A DNA stretch of 64,000 nucleotides from Tenericutes bacterium MO-XQ (GCA_002838185.1 CP017948.1:1-64000), one strand, 5' to 3'; shown: positions 11,397 to 20,897, counted from the stretch's first letter. Made by a program: numbers and translations. The notes: generated by a model from the sequence alone, not told the origin.

Positions 11397-13520
11397 ATGA
11401 AAACACTAAATATTAAAATTCAATATTTGATGTTTATCTTGGTATTCATTTTTTTGAATATCATGAATACATATTTTTTAACAGTTAGAGAACTCAATAG
11501 ATATATTGAGCCTTTTACACATACTTTTGTTGGTGAAATTAACCAATTTTTTGGTAATTTTGTAATTTTGTTTTTGCTTTTTATTATCACAACGCTTCTA
11601 TTTAAAAAAGCTAAAACGAGAGTTAAAGCACTCATATATATATCGTTAGTCCTTAATTTTTTGATCTATACGTTTGGTGTATTTAACTAATTTTATGGGA
11701 CATCTTTTTCAAGAGATGCGATTGTTATGCTTAAAAACCCAGCAGACGGGTTTGCTTTTGGCATTGTTTTAGAAACTTTATTAGAGTTAATTACTTATTA
11801 TAGAATTGTAGTCTTTTTACCAACAATTGTCTTATTTGTTTTATTTTTAATATCATCTAGAAAAGCTTTAGCAGAACTTACATTTACTAACAATATCAAA
11901 AAGGTTTTAATTACATTGATTGCATTGATTTCTATTTTCTTTGTTTCTCTTAATAATTATTTTAATATGAAAGCAATAGATGCACCAGTGGAATCGATGA
12001 CATCCACTTATGCGATTCAAAATTTAGGAGTTTATCCCTATTATTTAGGACAGTTATTAGGCGTTGAGTTTGATACAGATTATGAAGAAATACTAGAGAT
12101 TGAAGATAATGAAGACTTATATGAAGCATTTAATGAGTACAACAAAAATAAAGCTAGTTATGTGAATTTCTTTGATGGAAATACTTATAGCAACCATCTG
12201 ATGATTGAAGATGCGGTTGACAATCTTTATGTAGATCCAGAATTATCAACAAATTCTGATCTTACAGGTATATTCAAAGATAAAAATCTTGTGTTAATCC
12301 ATCTAGAATCATTTAACCAATTTTTATTAGATCATCCAGAGATTAGGTCTTTTATGCCTTTTATGGATGCAATCTTTGCGGAAAGCTTTGTATTTAACAA
12401 CTTTTATAACAATGTTGGTATGGGTGTAAGCTCAGATGGTGAGTTAGCAGTGCTTACAGGACTAAACCCTTCTGGAGATGAAACACTTTATTGGGAATAC
12501 GACAAAACGCCTTATGAGTTGACATCTTTAGTTCAGTATTTTAATCTAGAAAATTACTATACAAAAGCAATCCACGGAGATAAAGAAGTGTTTTATAATA
12601 GAGATGTGATTTATCCTGAGCTTTATGGGTTTGATGATTTTTATGCTATAGAAGATTTTATAGAAGATGGATATGTCATTGAAGATGGATATGTATTTGA
12701 TCAAGAGAATAATCTTGTTCACCATTCTCCATGGATTAGTGATTTCCATTTGGCTGATTATACTTATGACGTAGGTAAAAATTTAGAGACATCTTCAAAC
12801 CCTTACTTCTTATTTCCAATCACTATGATGGGACACACACCTTATGATTTTGATCCTTATGGTGGGCTTAGAGAAGACCAGTTTCCTGAATATGTAGATC
12901 TTATTCAAAACATTACTTTAAGATACATTAATTATAGTAAATATTATAATGATATCATCCAAAGATTTTTTATGGATGAATACGGTAATGATCAAACGTT
13001 AGATGATGCAGTTTATGTATTTTACAGCGATCATGGTTCAGGCATAAAAAACGGGGATTTATCTATTTTATTTGATAAAGAGTTAACAGCTATGGAAGAA
13101 AGAAGAATGCTACAACAAGTAACAGCTTTCATCTACGCACCAAGTAATGATACTTATGTGACACATGGAAATTATACGATAAGAAAAGGGTTAATCACTG
13201 GAGAACAAGATATGGTGCGTTCTCAAATTGATTTATATAGAACAATTATTGAATTATTTGATCTACCAGCTCATGATGATATGTATTTTGGTGTACATGG
13301 CATGAGTGTTGAACCAACATATGCATTAGACAACCGCTTAACAGATGTTGCATTAGATCCATATTTCTTTTCACTTAGAAATAGAAATCGCATTTATCCT
13401 GATGATGAACAAGTATCAGATGAAGTTTATAACTATATCATGAGATATAAATTATTAAGTGATTATTTACTATCTAAAAGTGATCTGCAAAAAACTTTAA
13501 ACGAGATTAACCATGAATAA
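11397..13520 (+). pseudogene. LTA-synthase-like phosphoglycerol transferase split by an in-frame TAA
   Basis: Two reading frames, 11397-11690 (97 residues, about three membrane segments) and 11727-13520 (597 residues), lie in the same frame, separated only by TAA at 11688-11690. Read through, they form one protein of the LtaS/alkaline-phosphatase family: membrane helices, then an extracellular sulfatase-fold domain. Active-site motifs are present: HLESFNQF (metal-binding Glu), GMGVSSDGE (nucleophile region), HGDKEVFYNRD and YSDHGSG. The nucleophile position, Thr in LtaS, appears to be Ser. The ATG at 11727 has no visible ribosome binding site. The family transfers glycerol phosphate from phosphatidylglycerol. 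Alternatives are a sequencing error, recent inactivation, or two separate polypeptides. Confidence 0.7.
12663..12694 (+). repeat. Short direct repeat within the LtaS-like frame
   Basis: GAAGATGGATATGT occurs at 12663-12676 and again at 12681-12694, encoding EDGYVIEDGYV. It keeps the frame and looks like a small slippage duplication. Confidence 0.7.
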
Positions 13521-14169
13521 GGATCATATACTTAAAAAGATTCATCCTGCATTTTATGTATCTGTTATATTTTCGATTTTCACATTTATATTTGGAGTTA
13601 TTTTATCAAATGGTCTAGTGATTTTCTTATCATGGAACATTGCTTTAGCCATTTTTGTCTATTGGTTAAGTTTTATCGTTTATTTATATCACAAAAAACA
13701 AACCTATAAATTCATACCTTGGATTGGAAGTATTTTGTGGGTCTTGTTTTTCCCTAATAGTTTTTATCTTTTAACTGATACCATACATTTTCAAAATTAT
13801 GATTTTTTCCAAATGTATCCGAATATCTATCAACTAGAAATTTATGATTGGTATGTGTTCTTTATTGTTACAGTTGCAATGATGTTAGGTGTTAAGCTTG
13901 GGTTATTATCCATAGCAAACATAAAAAAAATGATACCTGCAAAGTATCAAAAGTATGAGTATTTAGGGCTAGGTATTCTATTCTTATTATCAAGCATCGC
14001 TATTTATCTCGGTAGATTTATTAGACTCAACTCATGGAATATATTGGATGTTAGATCAATCATGTCAGGCATTTTTGATCATTTCGGATTTTTTATGATG
14101 TTTATCATCTTATTTACGATCATTCATGCGTTGATCTATATGTTATTTAAAGAAAAGGAGATTGAATAA
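13513..14169 (+). CDS. DUF1361 membrane protein
   Basis: This 218-residue protein has about six hydrophobic helices. It shows the DUF1361 pattern: LSWNIALAIFVYWLSF, then WVLFFPNSFYLLTDTIHF, and near the C-terminus SIAIYLGRFIRLNSWN. The function of the family is unknown. The start overlaps the LtaS-like frame by 8 bases, so they are one transcription unit and may act together on the envelope. The stop codon lies in the loop region of a terminator hairpin. Confidence 0.8.
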   Translation: MNKDHILKKIHPAFYVSVIFSIFTFIFGVILSNGLVIFLSWNIALAIFVYWLSFIVYLYHKKQTYKFIPWIGSILWVLFFPNSFYLLTDTIHFQNYDFFQMYPNIYQLEIYDWYVFFIVTVAMMLGVKLGLLSIANIKKMIPAKYQKYEYLGLGILFLLSSIAIYLGRFIRLNSWNILDVRSIMSGIFDHFGFFMMFIILFTIIHALIYMLFKEKEIE

Positions 14170-14189
14170 AATCAATCTCCTATATTTTT
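14156..14189. terminator. Bidirectional terminator between DUF1361 gene and uppP
   Basis: AGGAGATTGA (14156-14165) pairs perfectly with TCAATCTCCT (14172-14181), with loop ATAAAA. T-rich sequence follows on the + side and the opposite strand reads into A/T-rich sequence too. It can serve both convergent genes. Confidence 0.85.
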
Positions 14190-14988
14190 ATATAAAATGT
14201 AGTACTAAAGATACACCACCAACAATTAAACAATAAATCGCAAAGTATATGAGGTTTTGAACTTTAACATATTTGTATAAAATACGAACAGATATAAAAC
14301 TAAATACAAAACTCATGACAAATGCCAGACTATAACCAATGACATGGATGGATTCACTAGCATTTAAAGCTTCGTAAAAGCCTAATAACATCACAGGCAC
14401 TGAAACCATAATATAACTAAGAAATGAGAATTTTAAGACTTTCTTGAGTTCGATTTTTTGAATCAAACCACCACTCATCGTAATCCCACTTCTTGATATT
14501 CCAGGGAACACCGCAAACATTTGAAATGATCCGATGATCAATGCATTTTTCCAAGAAATGTCTTTTTTCCATTCAATATCTCTAACCATATAGACATAAA
14601 ATAATAATACTGATGTCACGATCAGCGCAAACCCTACAGATAATAAATCCTCAGGAAGCATGTCTTTAAACAATAATCCAAATACACCTATAGGAATAAC
14701 TGCAATAATGAGTTTAACGACATATTCAAAATCTGGTTTATAGTTTTCTTCTTTTTTAAATAAAAACTTAAAAGTTCCAACAATCAATTCTTTAATGTCG
14801 TTTCTAAAAAATAGAAGTAACGCAAGAAAAGAACCTGTATTCGTAATCATTAAAAAAATCGTTAAATTTGTAAGATCTATATCAAGCAAATAACTAAACA
14901 ATGTCAAATGTCCGCTTGAGGATACCGGGAAAATTTCCGTAATCCCTTGGATAATACCTAATATAATGTATTTTATAATCTCTAACAT
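14188..14988 (-). CDS. uppP: Undecaprenyl-diphosphate phosphatase
   Basis: UppP removes a phosphate from undecaprenyl diphosphate on the outer membrane face to regenerate the lipid carrier. The 266-residue protein has the two BacA signature motifs, EIFPVSSSGHLTL (about residues 18-30) and PGISRSGITMSGG, plus about eight helices. The GGTGAT site lies just before the ATG. It is divergent from a DUF368 gene, a family implicated in flipping the same lipid back. Its presence in a wall-less lineage suggests other polyprenyl-linked glycans. Confidence 0.95.
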   Translation of the reverse strand: MLEIIKYIILGIIQGITEIFPVSSSGHLTLFSYLLDIDLTNLTIFLMITNTGSFLALLLFFRNDIKELIVGTFKFLFKKEENYKPDFEYVVKLIIAVIPIGVFGLLFKDMLPEDLLSVGFALIVTSVLLFYVYMVRDIEWKKDISWKNALIIGSFQMFAVFPGISRSGITMSGGLIQKIELKKVLKFSFLSYIMVSVPVMLLGFYEALNASESIHVIGYSLAFVMSFVFSFISVRILYKYVKVQNLIYFAIYCLIVGGVSLVLHFI

Positions 14989-15003
14989 GTTATCACCAAA
15001 CTT

Positions 15004-15012
15004 ATTATAGCA
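15004..15012 (-). promoter_or_regulatory. Extended -10 for uppP
   Basis: On the minus strand TGC precedes TATAAT (complement of 15004-15012), about 15 bases ahead of the uppP start. On the plus strand TGTTAAAAT at 15033-15041 is the matching -10 for the DUF368 gene. Confidence 0.6.
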
Positions 15013-15071
15013 TAGATGAAAGTTAAAAAATATGTTAAAATAATATCAATCATTAGACACAAGGAGTGCGT

Positions 15072-15965
15072 ATGAAACATCTAGTTAAAATCATCAAAGG
15101 TAGCCTTGTCGGCATGGGTAGTATTCTTCCAGGTATTTCTGGGTCCATGGTCGCAGCCATCTTAAAAATATATCAATATTTAATTGACGCTTTAAATGAT
15201 TTTTTAAGAAAACCAATTAAATCTATTTTATCTGTATGGCAATATATTGTAGGTGTTATCATAGGGTTTATCATCGGATTTGTGTTTATTGATTTATTTT
15301 ATGATATTGCCCCGATTCCAATTACATTCTTATTCATCGGATTTATATTAGGAGCGATTCCTTCACTCATCAAAGAAGTGAAATCAAAGAAATATAAGTG
15401 GCATCACTACTTAACATTTATATTAGCGATTTTAGCAATGATCGGATTTATATTTATTAAAGAATCAGAAAACAACCCTGATAGTTTATTTTATTATATA
15501 TCTGTATTTTTCGTAGGTGTAATTTATGCGGTTGCGTTAATCATTCCAGGGCTTAGCGGATCGACAATGCTCATGGCATTTGGCTATTTCCAATTACTGA
15601 TACGATTAGTTGATGATATCGCAAAAGCTTTCGTCACTCTAAATTTCACCGAAATCGCATCACAATTACCAATGTTGTTACTACTTATATTAGGTGCACT
15701 TATTGGTTTAATTTTAGTAGGTAAGCTCATGCATTACTTACTACATAACTTTAAAACGCATTTCTATTTAGCGGTGTTAGGCATCGTCGTTATATCACCA
15801 TTCAATATCTTATTTACACTTCAAGAAAATACAACAGATAATGTATTTCAAGCAAATATCTGGATTTATTTACTTGGTGCAGTATTATTTATTATAGGGA
15901 TTATGATTACATTTAGTTTATCAAATAAAAAAGAAGAGCCAAAAGGAGAGATCATTTATGATTAG
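15072..15965 (+). CDS. DUF368 membrane protein, PopT-type polyprenyl-phosphate transporter
   Basis: This 297-residue polytopic protein has the duplicated DUF368 signature: GMGSILPGISGSMVAAIL near the N-terminus and ALIIPGLSGSTMLMAFG in the second half. Members of DUF368 (PopT) have been proposed to return undecaprenyl phosphate to the cytoplasmic leaflet. The frame is also open from a GTG at 15066, but AAGGAG at 15061-15066 fits the ATG at 15072. It overlaps galU by 8 bases and diverges from uppP, both consistent with a role in lipid-linked sugar chemistry. Confidence 0.85.
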   Translation: MKHLVKIIKGSLVGMGSILPGISGSMVAAILKIYQYLIDALNDFLRKPIKSILSVWQYIVGVIIGFIIGFVFIDLFYDIAPIPITFLFIGFILGAIPSLIKEVKSKKYKWHHYLTFILAILAMIGFIFIKESENNPDSLFYYISVFFVGVIYAVALIIPGLSGSTMLMAFGYFQLLIRLVDDIAKAFVTLNFTEIASQLPMLLLLILGALIGLILVGKLMHYLLHNFKTHFYLAVLGIVVISPFNILFTLQENTTDNVFQANIWIYLLGAVLFIIGIMITFSLSNKKEEPKGEIIYD

Positions 15966-16830
15966 AAAAGCAGTAATTCCAGCAGCGGGGTATGGCACAA
16001 GATTTTTACCGATTACTAAAGCATTACCGAAAGAACTATTACCAATTATTGACAGACCAACTATTGAATACATCGTTGATGAAGCAATAAAGGCAGGCAT
16101 CACAGATATTTTACTGATTGTGAGCAGCAATAAAAATGCCATCATTGATTATTTCGATTACAATATAGAACTAGAATCCATTCTTCTAGCAAAACAAAAA
16201 GAAGAAGAATATCATTTAGTAAGAAATATCGCTAAAGGTGCCAACCTTCATTTCATTAGACAAAAAGAACAACTTGGTTTAGGGCATGCAGTCTTACAAG
16301 CTGAAGCATTTATCGGAAATGAACCATTCGCAGTTCTTTTAGGTGACGATATGTATGTCACAGAAGGCACTCCAGCGATCAAACAAATGATGGATGCATT
16401 TGATAAAACCAAGCAATCAATTTTAGGGACAATGGAAGTCGCTTATGAAGATACGTATAAATACGGTATTTGTACACCTAAAGAAGAAAAGAAAGGTCCA
16501 CTTGTGGAACTTAAAGATGTTGTCGAAAAACCAGATATTGAGGTTGCACCATCTAGATCCGCAATCGGCGGTAGATATATCTTAACACCAACGATTTTTG
16601 AATACTTAAAAAATCAACAAAAAGGCAAAGGTAATGAAATTCAATTAACCGATGCAATCTTAAGACTTATGAAAAAAGAAAAAGTTTATTCATATGATAT
16701 TGATGCAAAACGTTATGATGTTGGTAATAAACTTGATTATGTAGAAGCAATCTTAGATTTTGGTCTACAAAAAGATGATTTAAAAGAAGGTTTGAAGGCA
16801 TTAATCAAAGAAAAAGCAAAAGACTTATAA
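15958..16830 (+). CDS. galU: UTP-glucose-1-phosphate uridylyltransferase
   Basis: GalU makes UDP-glucose, the donor for glycolipids and glycans. The 290 residues match the family. The N-terminus carries the nucleotide-binding signature AAGYGTRFLPITKALPKELL, followed by DRPTIEYIVDEAI, and the metal-binding region LLGDDMY. VEKPDIEVAPS is also typical. AAAGGAGA precedes the ATG inside the upstream gene. In this organism UDP-glucose probably feeds membrane glucolipids; that is inference. Confidence 0.96.
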   Translation: MIRKAVIPAAGYGTRFLPITKALPKELLPIIDRPTIEYIVDEAIKAGITDILLIVSSNKNAIIDYFDYNIELESILLAKQKEEEYHLVRNIAKGANLHFIRQKEQLGLGHAVLQAEAFIGNEPFAVLLGDDMYVTEGTPAIKQMMDAFDKTKQSILGTMEVAYEDTYKYGICTPKEEKKGPLVELKDVVEKPDIEVAPSRSAIGGRYILTPTIFEYLKNQQKGKGNEIQLTDAILRLMKKEKVYSYDIDAKRYDVGNKLDYVEAILDFGLQKDDLKEGLKALIKEKAKDL

Positions 16831-16835
16831 TTGAC

Positions 16836-16864
16836 TTTACATTTTAAAGCTTAAACTCTATAAT
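16836..16864 (+). promoter_or_regulatory. Promoter for serS and its T-box
   Basis: TTTACA (16836-16841), a 17-base spacer and TATAAT (16859-16864), just before the T-box leader. Confidence 0.75.
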
Positions 16865-16874
16865 ATAAGTAACA

Positions 16875-17085
16875 CGTAAGAAAGATAAGTAATATATCAT
16901 TTGTTTGATAGAGAGAACACGGTTGGTGAAAGTGTTTAAACAAAAGTATATGAATCTACTTTCCTAGTGATGCTAATCACATCCGTAAATCTGCGTTAAA
17001 GATTAAATTAAAGTGCTAGGGGTAACCTAGAACTAAGGTGGTACCGCGAACTTTCGTCCTTAGACATCATGTCTAGGGACTTTTT
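16875..17085 (+). ncRNA. T-box leader of serS (serine specifier)
   Basis: The leader has the conserved T-box sequence AACTAAGGTGGTACCGCG at 17031-17048. A terminator follows: GTCCTTAGAC (17056-17065) with GTCTAGGGAC (17071-17080) and TTTTT. In Stem I, GAA-TCT-AC at 16952-16959 fits the usual specifier-loop pattern, which makes the specifier UCU (serine). Uncharged tRNA-Ser would stabilise the antiterminator and allow serS transcription. The specifier is read by pattern, not by folding. Confidence 0.93.
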
Positions 17086-17105
17086 ATTTTAAAGGAGGAT
17101 ATAAT

Positions 17106-18383
17106 ATGTTAGATCTTAAATTTGTAACAGAGAACATGGATAAGGTTATCGAGAACTTATCAAAAAGACAAGGGGATTTTAGTTATTTAAAAGAACTGGA
17201 AATCTTGCAAGAAGAAAGAAAAAATATCATCGTTGATGTGGAATCTAAAAAGGCACTTAGAAATGAATCTTCTAAAAAAATTGGGGAGCTTAAAAGAAAC
17301 AAGCAAGATGCAACCCATATTTTAGAACAAGTCAAAGATTTAGGTGATGAAATCAAAACTATGGATGATAAACTTAAGGTGATTGAAGAGAAGATCTTTG
17401 ATATACTTGCAATCACACCAAATATGTTACATGAGTCAGTGCCTTATGGTGAAGACGAATCAAAAAATTTTGAAATTAGAAAAGTAGGTACACCTAAAAC
17501 ATTTAATTTCAAGGTCAAAGATCATGTTGAACTTGGTGAACAATTAGGTATCCTAGATTTTGAAAGAGCTGCGAAAATCACAGGGACTAGATTTGTTGTT
17601 GATAAAGGATTAGGTGCGAGACTTGAAAGATCACTCATTCAGTTTATGATGGATATGCATGCGTTAAATCACGGATACGAAGAAGTGATTCCACCATTCA
17701 TTGTTAATGATAAGAGTATGTTCGCTACAGGACAATTTCCTAAATTTAGAGAAGATAGTTTTAAACTTGAACTTAAAGACCAAAATTACTATTTAAATCC
17801 AACCGCTGAAGTACCAACAATCAACCTTTATCGTGATGAGATTATTGATGGTGATTTACTCCCTCTTAAATACTGTAGTTATACGACTGCATTTAGATCT
17901 GAAGCAGGTTCTGCTGGTAGAGATACTAAAGGTATTTTAAGACAGCATCAATTTAATAAAGTAGAACTCATTAAATTTACTACACCTGAGTCATCTTATG
18001 ATGAGTTAGAACGTATGTTGTTAAATTCAGAAGAAGTTTTAAAACAACTTGAACTACCATACAGAGTGGTTGCTTTATGTAGTGGAGATATGGGCTTTGG
18101 TATGGCAAAAACTTATGATTTAGAAGTATGGTTACCAGGGCAAGATAAGTATCGTGAGATTGGATCTATATCAAATGCTGAAGATTTTCAAGCAAGACGT
18201 GCAAACATTAGGTTTAAACGCACAAAAGAAAGTAAAACTGAATACGTACACACGCTCAATGGATCAGGTCTAGCTGTTGGTAGAACGATGATTGCGATTA
18301 TCGAGAATTATCAAAATGAAGATGGAACAATTACTGTTCCAAAAGCATTGGTACCTTATATGAAAGTTGATGTAATTAAATAA
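17106..18383 (+). CDS. serS: Seryl-tRNA synthetase
   Basis: SerRS charges tRNA-Ser. The 425 residues begin with the long N-terminal helical arm (about 1-105), then the class II catalytic core. Motif 2 is [20 protein letters not shown] and motif 3 is [28 protein letters not shown] precedes the ATG at 17106. It is regulated by the upstream T-box. Confidence 0.98.
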   Translation: MLDLKFVTENMDKVIENLSKRQGDFSYLKELEILQEERKNIIVDVESKKALRNESSKKIGELKRNKQDATHILEQVKDLGDEIKTMDDKLKVIEEKIFDILAITPNMLHESVPYGEDESKNFEIRKVGTPKTFNFKVKDHVELGEQLGILDFERAAKITGTRFVVDKGLGARLERSLIQFMMDMHALNHGYEEVIPPFIVNDKSMFATGQFPKFREDSFKLELKDQNYYLNPTAEVPTINLYRDEIIDGDLLPLKYCSYTTAFRSEAGSAGRDTKGILRQHQFNKVELIKFTTPESSYDELERMLLNSEEVLKQLELPYRVVALCSGDMGFGMAKTYDLEVWLPGQDKYREIGSISNAEDFQARRANIRFKRTKESKTEYVHTLNGSGLAVGRTMIAIIENYQNEDGTITVPKALVPYMKVDVIK

Positions 18384-18471
18384 CATAATTTCACATTAAA
18401 AAAACATAGACTTCACATAGTGTTTTGTTATACTATAGGTACTTCATTTTTCTCTTTATTTATAGACTCTA

Positions 18472-18500
18472 TGTTATAATAAGTGTGCGCAAGCACACTT
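18472..18500 (+). promoter_or_regulatory. Extended -10 and abutting perfect inverted repeat before the two-component genes
   Basis: TGT-TATAAT lies at 18472-18480. Immediately after it is AAGTGTGC (18481-18488), GCAA, GCACACTT (18493-18500). The repeat covers the expected transcription start. It could be an operator or a 5'-end hairpin with a GNRA tetraloop. Confidence 0.6.
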
Positions 18501-18526
18501 ATTTTACTATATAGGAGGGTGCTCAT

Positions 18527-19183
18527 ATGAAAATATATTATGTAGAAGACGAACAAGATTTAGCAGGAATAATAAAAAAATATCTCATGAGAGAGGGCTT
18601 TGATGTCACTGTTTTTTTCGATGGAGAATCCGCAATGGAACATATCGAAGATGAAGTTGACTTATGGATTTTAGATATCATGCTTACTGGAGATGTAAGT
18701 GGATATGATATTATCAAAGCTTTGAAAGCAAATGAATCTGATGCAGCAGTAATATTTACTTCCGCAAGAGATCAAGACTTAGATAAGATTATGGGATTAG
18801 AACTTGGTAGTGATGACTATCTAGCAAAACCTTATTCTCCAAGAGAACTTATCTTAAGAGTTAAAGCTGTCTTAAAAAGACAAAGTCATTTTCAAGTATC
18901 GGAAATTGTTCATTATGATCAATATGAAATCAATATTACGAAACGTGAAATTAAAGCAAATGATGGTATGATAGACTTAACAAATAAGGAGTTTGAATTG
19001 TTATCTTTTTTCATTAAAAATCCGAATAAAGCTTTTTCAAGAGAGGATATCTTAAAGCATGTTTGGGGAGATAACTATTATGGTAGCGACAGAGTTGTCG
19101 ATGACCTTCTTAGACGATTAAGACATAAAATGCCTGAATTAAAAATTGAAACCATCTATGGATATGGATATCGATTATTATGA
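18527..19183 (+). CDS. OmpR-family response regulator
   Basis: This 218-residue DNA-binding regulator has a receiver domain (about 1-118) with the phosphoacceptor Asp50 in LWILDIML, acidic residues YVEDEQ near the start, and the conserved Lys in YLAKPYSP. The C-terminal winged-helix domain has DLTNKEFELLSF and VDDLLRRLRHKM. TAGGAGGGTG precedes the ATG. The TGA stop overlaps the start of the kinase by 4 bases, so the two form a cognate pair. The signal is unknown. Confidence 0.95.
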   Translation: MKIYYVEDEQDLAGIIKKYLMREGFDVTVFFDGESAMEHIEDEVDLWILDIMLTGDVSGYDIIKALKANESDAAVIFTSARDQDLDKIMGLELGSDDYLAKPYSPRELILRVKAVLKRQSHFQVSEIVHYDQYEINITKREIKANDGMIDLTNKEFELLSFFIKNPNKAFSREDILKHVWGDNYYGSDRVVDDLLRRLRHKMPELKIETIYGYGYRLL

Positions 19184-20460
19184 GACGACTTAAAAAACTG
19201 AAATTATCGACACAAATAAATCTTATTTTTACGATTGTAACTGTGCTCACTAGTTTCGTTTTTTTGTTTGCTGTAACTCAAGTTATTAGAGAAACAAGAA
19301 TACAACAAAATAAAGACCAATTAAATGCTTATTTTAATGAAGTCATTCAAATGCCAGCATTATCTAGACCAACTAATCATAGATATAACGGTTATGTAGT
19401 TTATCAAAACGGAAGATTATTATATGCATCAAGTAATTTTAGCGAAGTTTTAGATAATCAGTACACAACTAGTAGACTTTATCAAATGTTTAGTGTAAGA
19501 CCAGGATTTGAAGCTGAAGATATTGAAGATGGAAATACATACTATTTTAGATTCCAAAGAAGATCTGATTCTGATTTTGTCATCGTATTTACTGGAGATG
19601 ATTATTTATCTGTAACAAATACACGGTTTTCAGCAGTAGTTTTAGTCAGTTTGGTCGCCATTATTCTTTTAGGAAATATTACGATTTTATTATGGTCTAG
19701 AATCACAGTTGATCGTGTAAAACATCTAGAAGGTGAAGTTGCACTCCTTACAAAAAATAATTACAAGGTACCTATTAAAATGGGTGGAGATGATGAAATC
19801 ACCGATTTAGCAAGAACTATTGAAAAGATGAGACGAGAAATCGAGTTAAATGAAAACATTAAACAAGAAATGTTGCAAAATATTTCCCACGATTTTAAAA
19901 CACCAATTGCGGTGATAAGATCATATGCTGAAGCAATCACAGACGGTATATCAGACCCTAAAGAAGCTAAGATTGTGATTAAACAAGCTGATATTTTAAA
20001 TCAAAAAGTTAAGCAGTTTCTAGAACTTAATAAGTTAGAGTATTTAAAAGACCCATCAACATTTGAAGTGATTAGGATTAGAGATTTAATCAAAAATATT
20101 ATTCATCAACAAAAATATAGAACAAACATCAAGATTAAAACAGAACTTGATGATTCAACGTATTTTGCAACAAAAGAAAACTTATTAACCGTATTTAGCA
20201 ATATTCTTGATAATGCGCTTAGATACGCAAAAAAAGAGATTAAGATAACATTAGAAAATAAAAAACTCACCTTCTATAACGATGGTGAGCCAATTAGTGA
20301 TAAATTTATTGAACAACTCTTTAAGCCATACGAAAAAGGCAGCAAAGGCCAATTTGGTTTAGGGATGAGTATTGTTCAAAAAACGTGTGAACATTTTAAC
20401 TTACAGTTATCAGTTAGAAATGTAAATCCAGGTGTAGAATTTATTATAGAGCCTCTTTAA
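19180..20460 (+). CDS. Membrane sensor histidine kinase
   Basis: The 426-residue kinase has transmembrane helices at about 13-35 and 150-172 that flank an extracellular sensor of about 115 residues. It then has a HAMP linker, the HisKA box NISHDFKTPIAVIRS with His237, and a HATPase domain with the N box NILDNALRYA and G box FGLGMSIVQ. It is the partner of the preceding regulator. Its last 17 bases overlap the end of the convergent HIT gene, and a terminator begins inside its coding end. Confidence 0.95.
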   Translation: MRRLKKLKLSTQINLIFTIVTVLTSFVFLFAVTQVIRETRIQQNKDQLNAYFNEVIQMPALSRPTNHRYNGYVVYQNGRLLYASSNFSEVLDNQYTTSRLYQMFSVRPGFEAEDIEDGNTYYFRFQRRSDSDFVIVFTGDDYLSVTNTRFSAVVLVSLVAIILLGNITILLWSRITVDRVKHLEGEVALLTKNNYKVPIKMGGDDEITDLARTIEKMRREIELNENIKQEMLQNISHDFKTPIAVIRSYAEAITDGISDPKEAKIVIKQADILNQKVKQFLELNKLEYLKDPSTFEVIRIRDLIKNIIHQQKYRTNIKIKTELDDSTYFATKENLLTVFSNILDNALRYAKKEIKITLENKKLTFYNDGEPISDKFIEQLFKPYEKGSKGQFGLGMSIVQKTCEHFNLQLSVRNVNPGVEFIIEPL

Positions 20461-20857
20461 TTTGGAGTGCTCTTTTTTTATAATCCTCTTTTGACGTTTC
20501 ATTCATATGATTTGTAAATTTAAATGATACATCAGATGTTTCATATCTAGGGATAACATGGAAATGGAAGTGGAAAACAGTTTGTCCAGCAACTTCTCCA
20601 TTATTACTCAAGATATTTAAACCCTGAAGTGGAAAGGCTTTTTTGCATGCATCTGCAATTTTCTTTGTAATTTTAATGCTGTGAGCTAATAAATCATCAG
20701 GCATTTCAAAAATATTGGCATATGCTTTTTTAGGCACAACAAGCGTATGTCCTGAAGTTGCTTGTGAGATATCTAAAAACGATATCACTGATTCATCCTC
20801 ATATACGATATGAGCTGGGATTTCTCTGGAAATAATTTTCTCAAATATTGTCGACAT
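20444..20857 (-). CDS. HIT family nucleotide-binding protein
   Basis: HIT proteins hydrolyse or transfer nucleotide phosphates. This 137-residue protein has the histidine triad HFHFHVIPRY and the N-terminal IFEKIISREIPAHIVYEDE, typical of the bacterial Hit/HinT branch that often hydrolyses aminoacyl or phosphoramidate adenylates. An AAAGAGGTG site lies upstream of the ATG on the minus strand. It converges with the kinase gene and overlaps it by 17 bases. Confidence 0.93.
   Translation of the reverse strand: MSTIFEKIISREIPAHIVYEDESVISFLDISQATSGHTLVVPKKAYANIFEMPDDLLAHSIKITKKIADACKKAFPLQGLNILSNNGEVAGQTVFHFHFHVIPRYETSDVSFKFTNHMNETSKEDYKKRALQIKEAL
20448..20479 (+). terminator. Terminator overlapping the kinase stop codon
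   Basis: AGAGC (20448-20452) pairs with GCTCT (20469-20473), with CTC/GAG inside, then a run of seven T. It starts within the kinase coding sequence and lies inside the convergent HIT gene end. Confidence 0.7.
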
Positions 20858-20897
20858 AAATACACCTCTTTCTTGGCTTTATTCTATCATAATTTCA

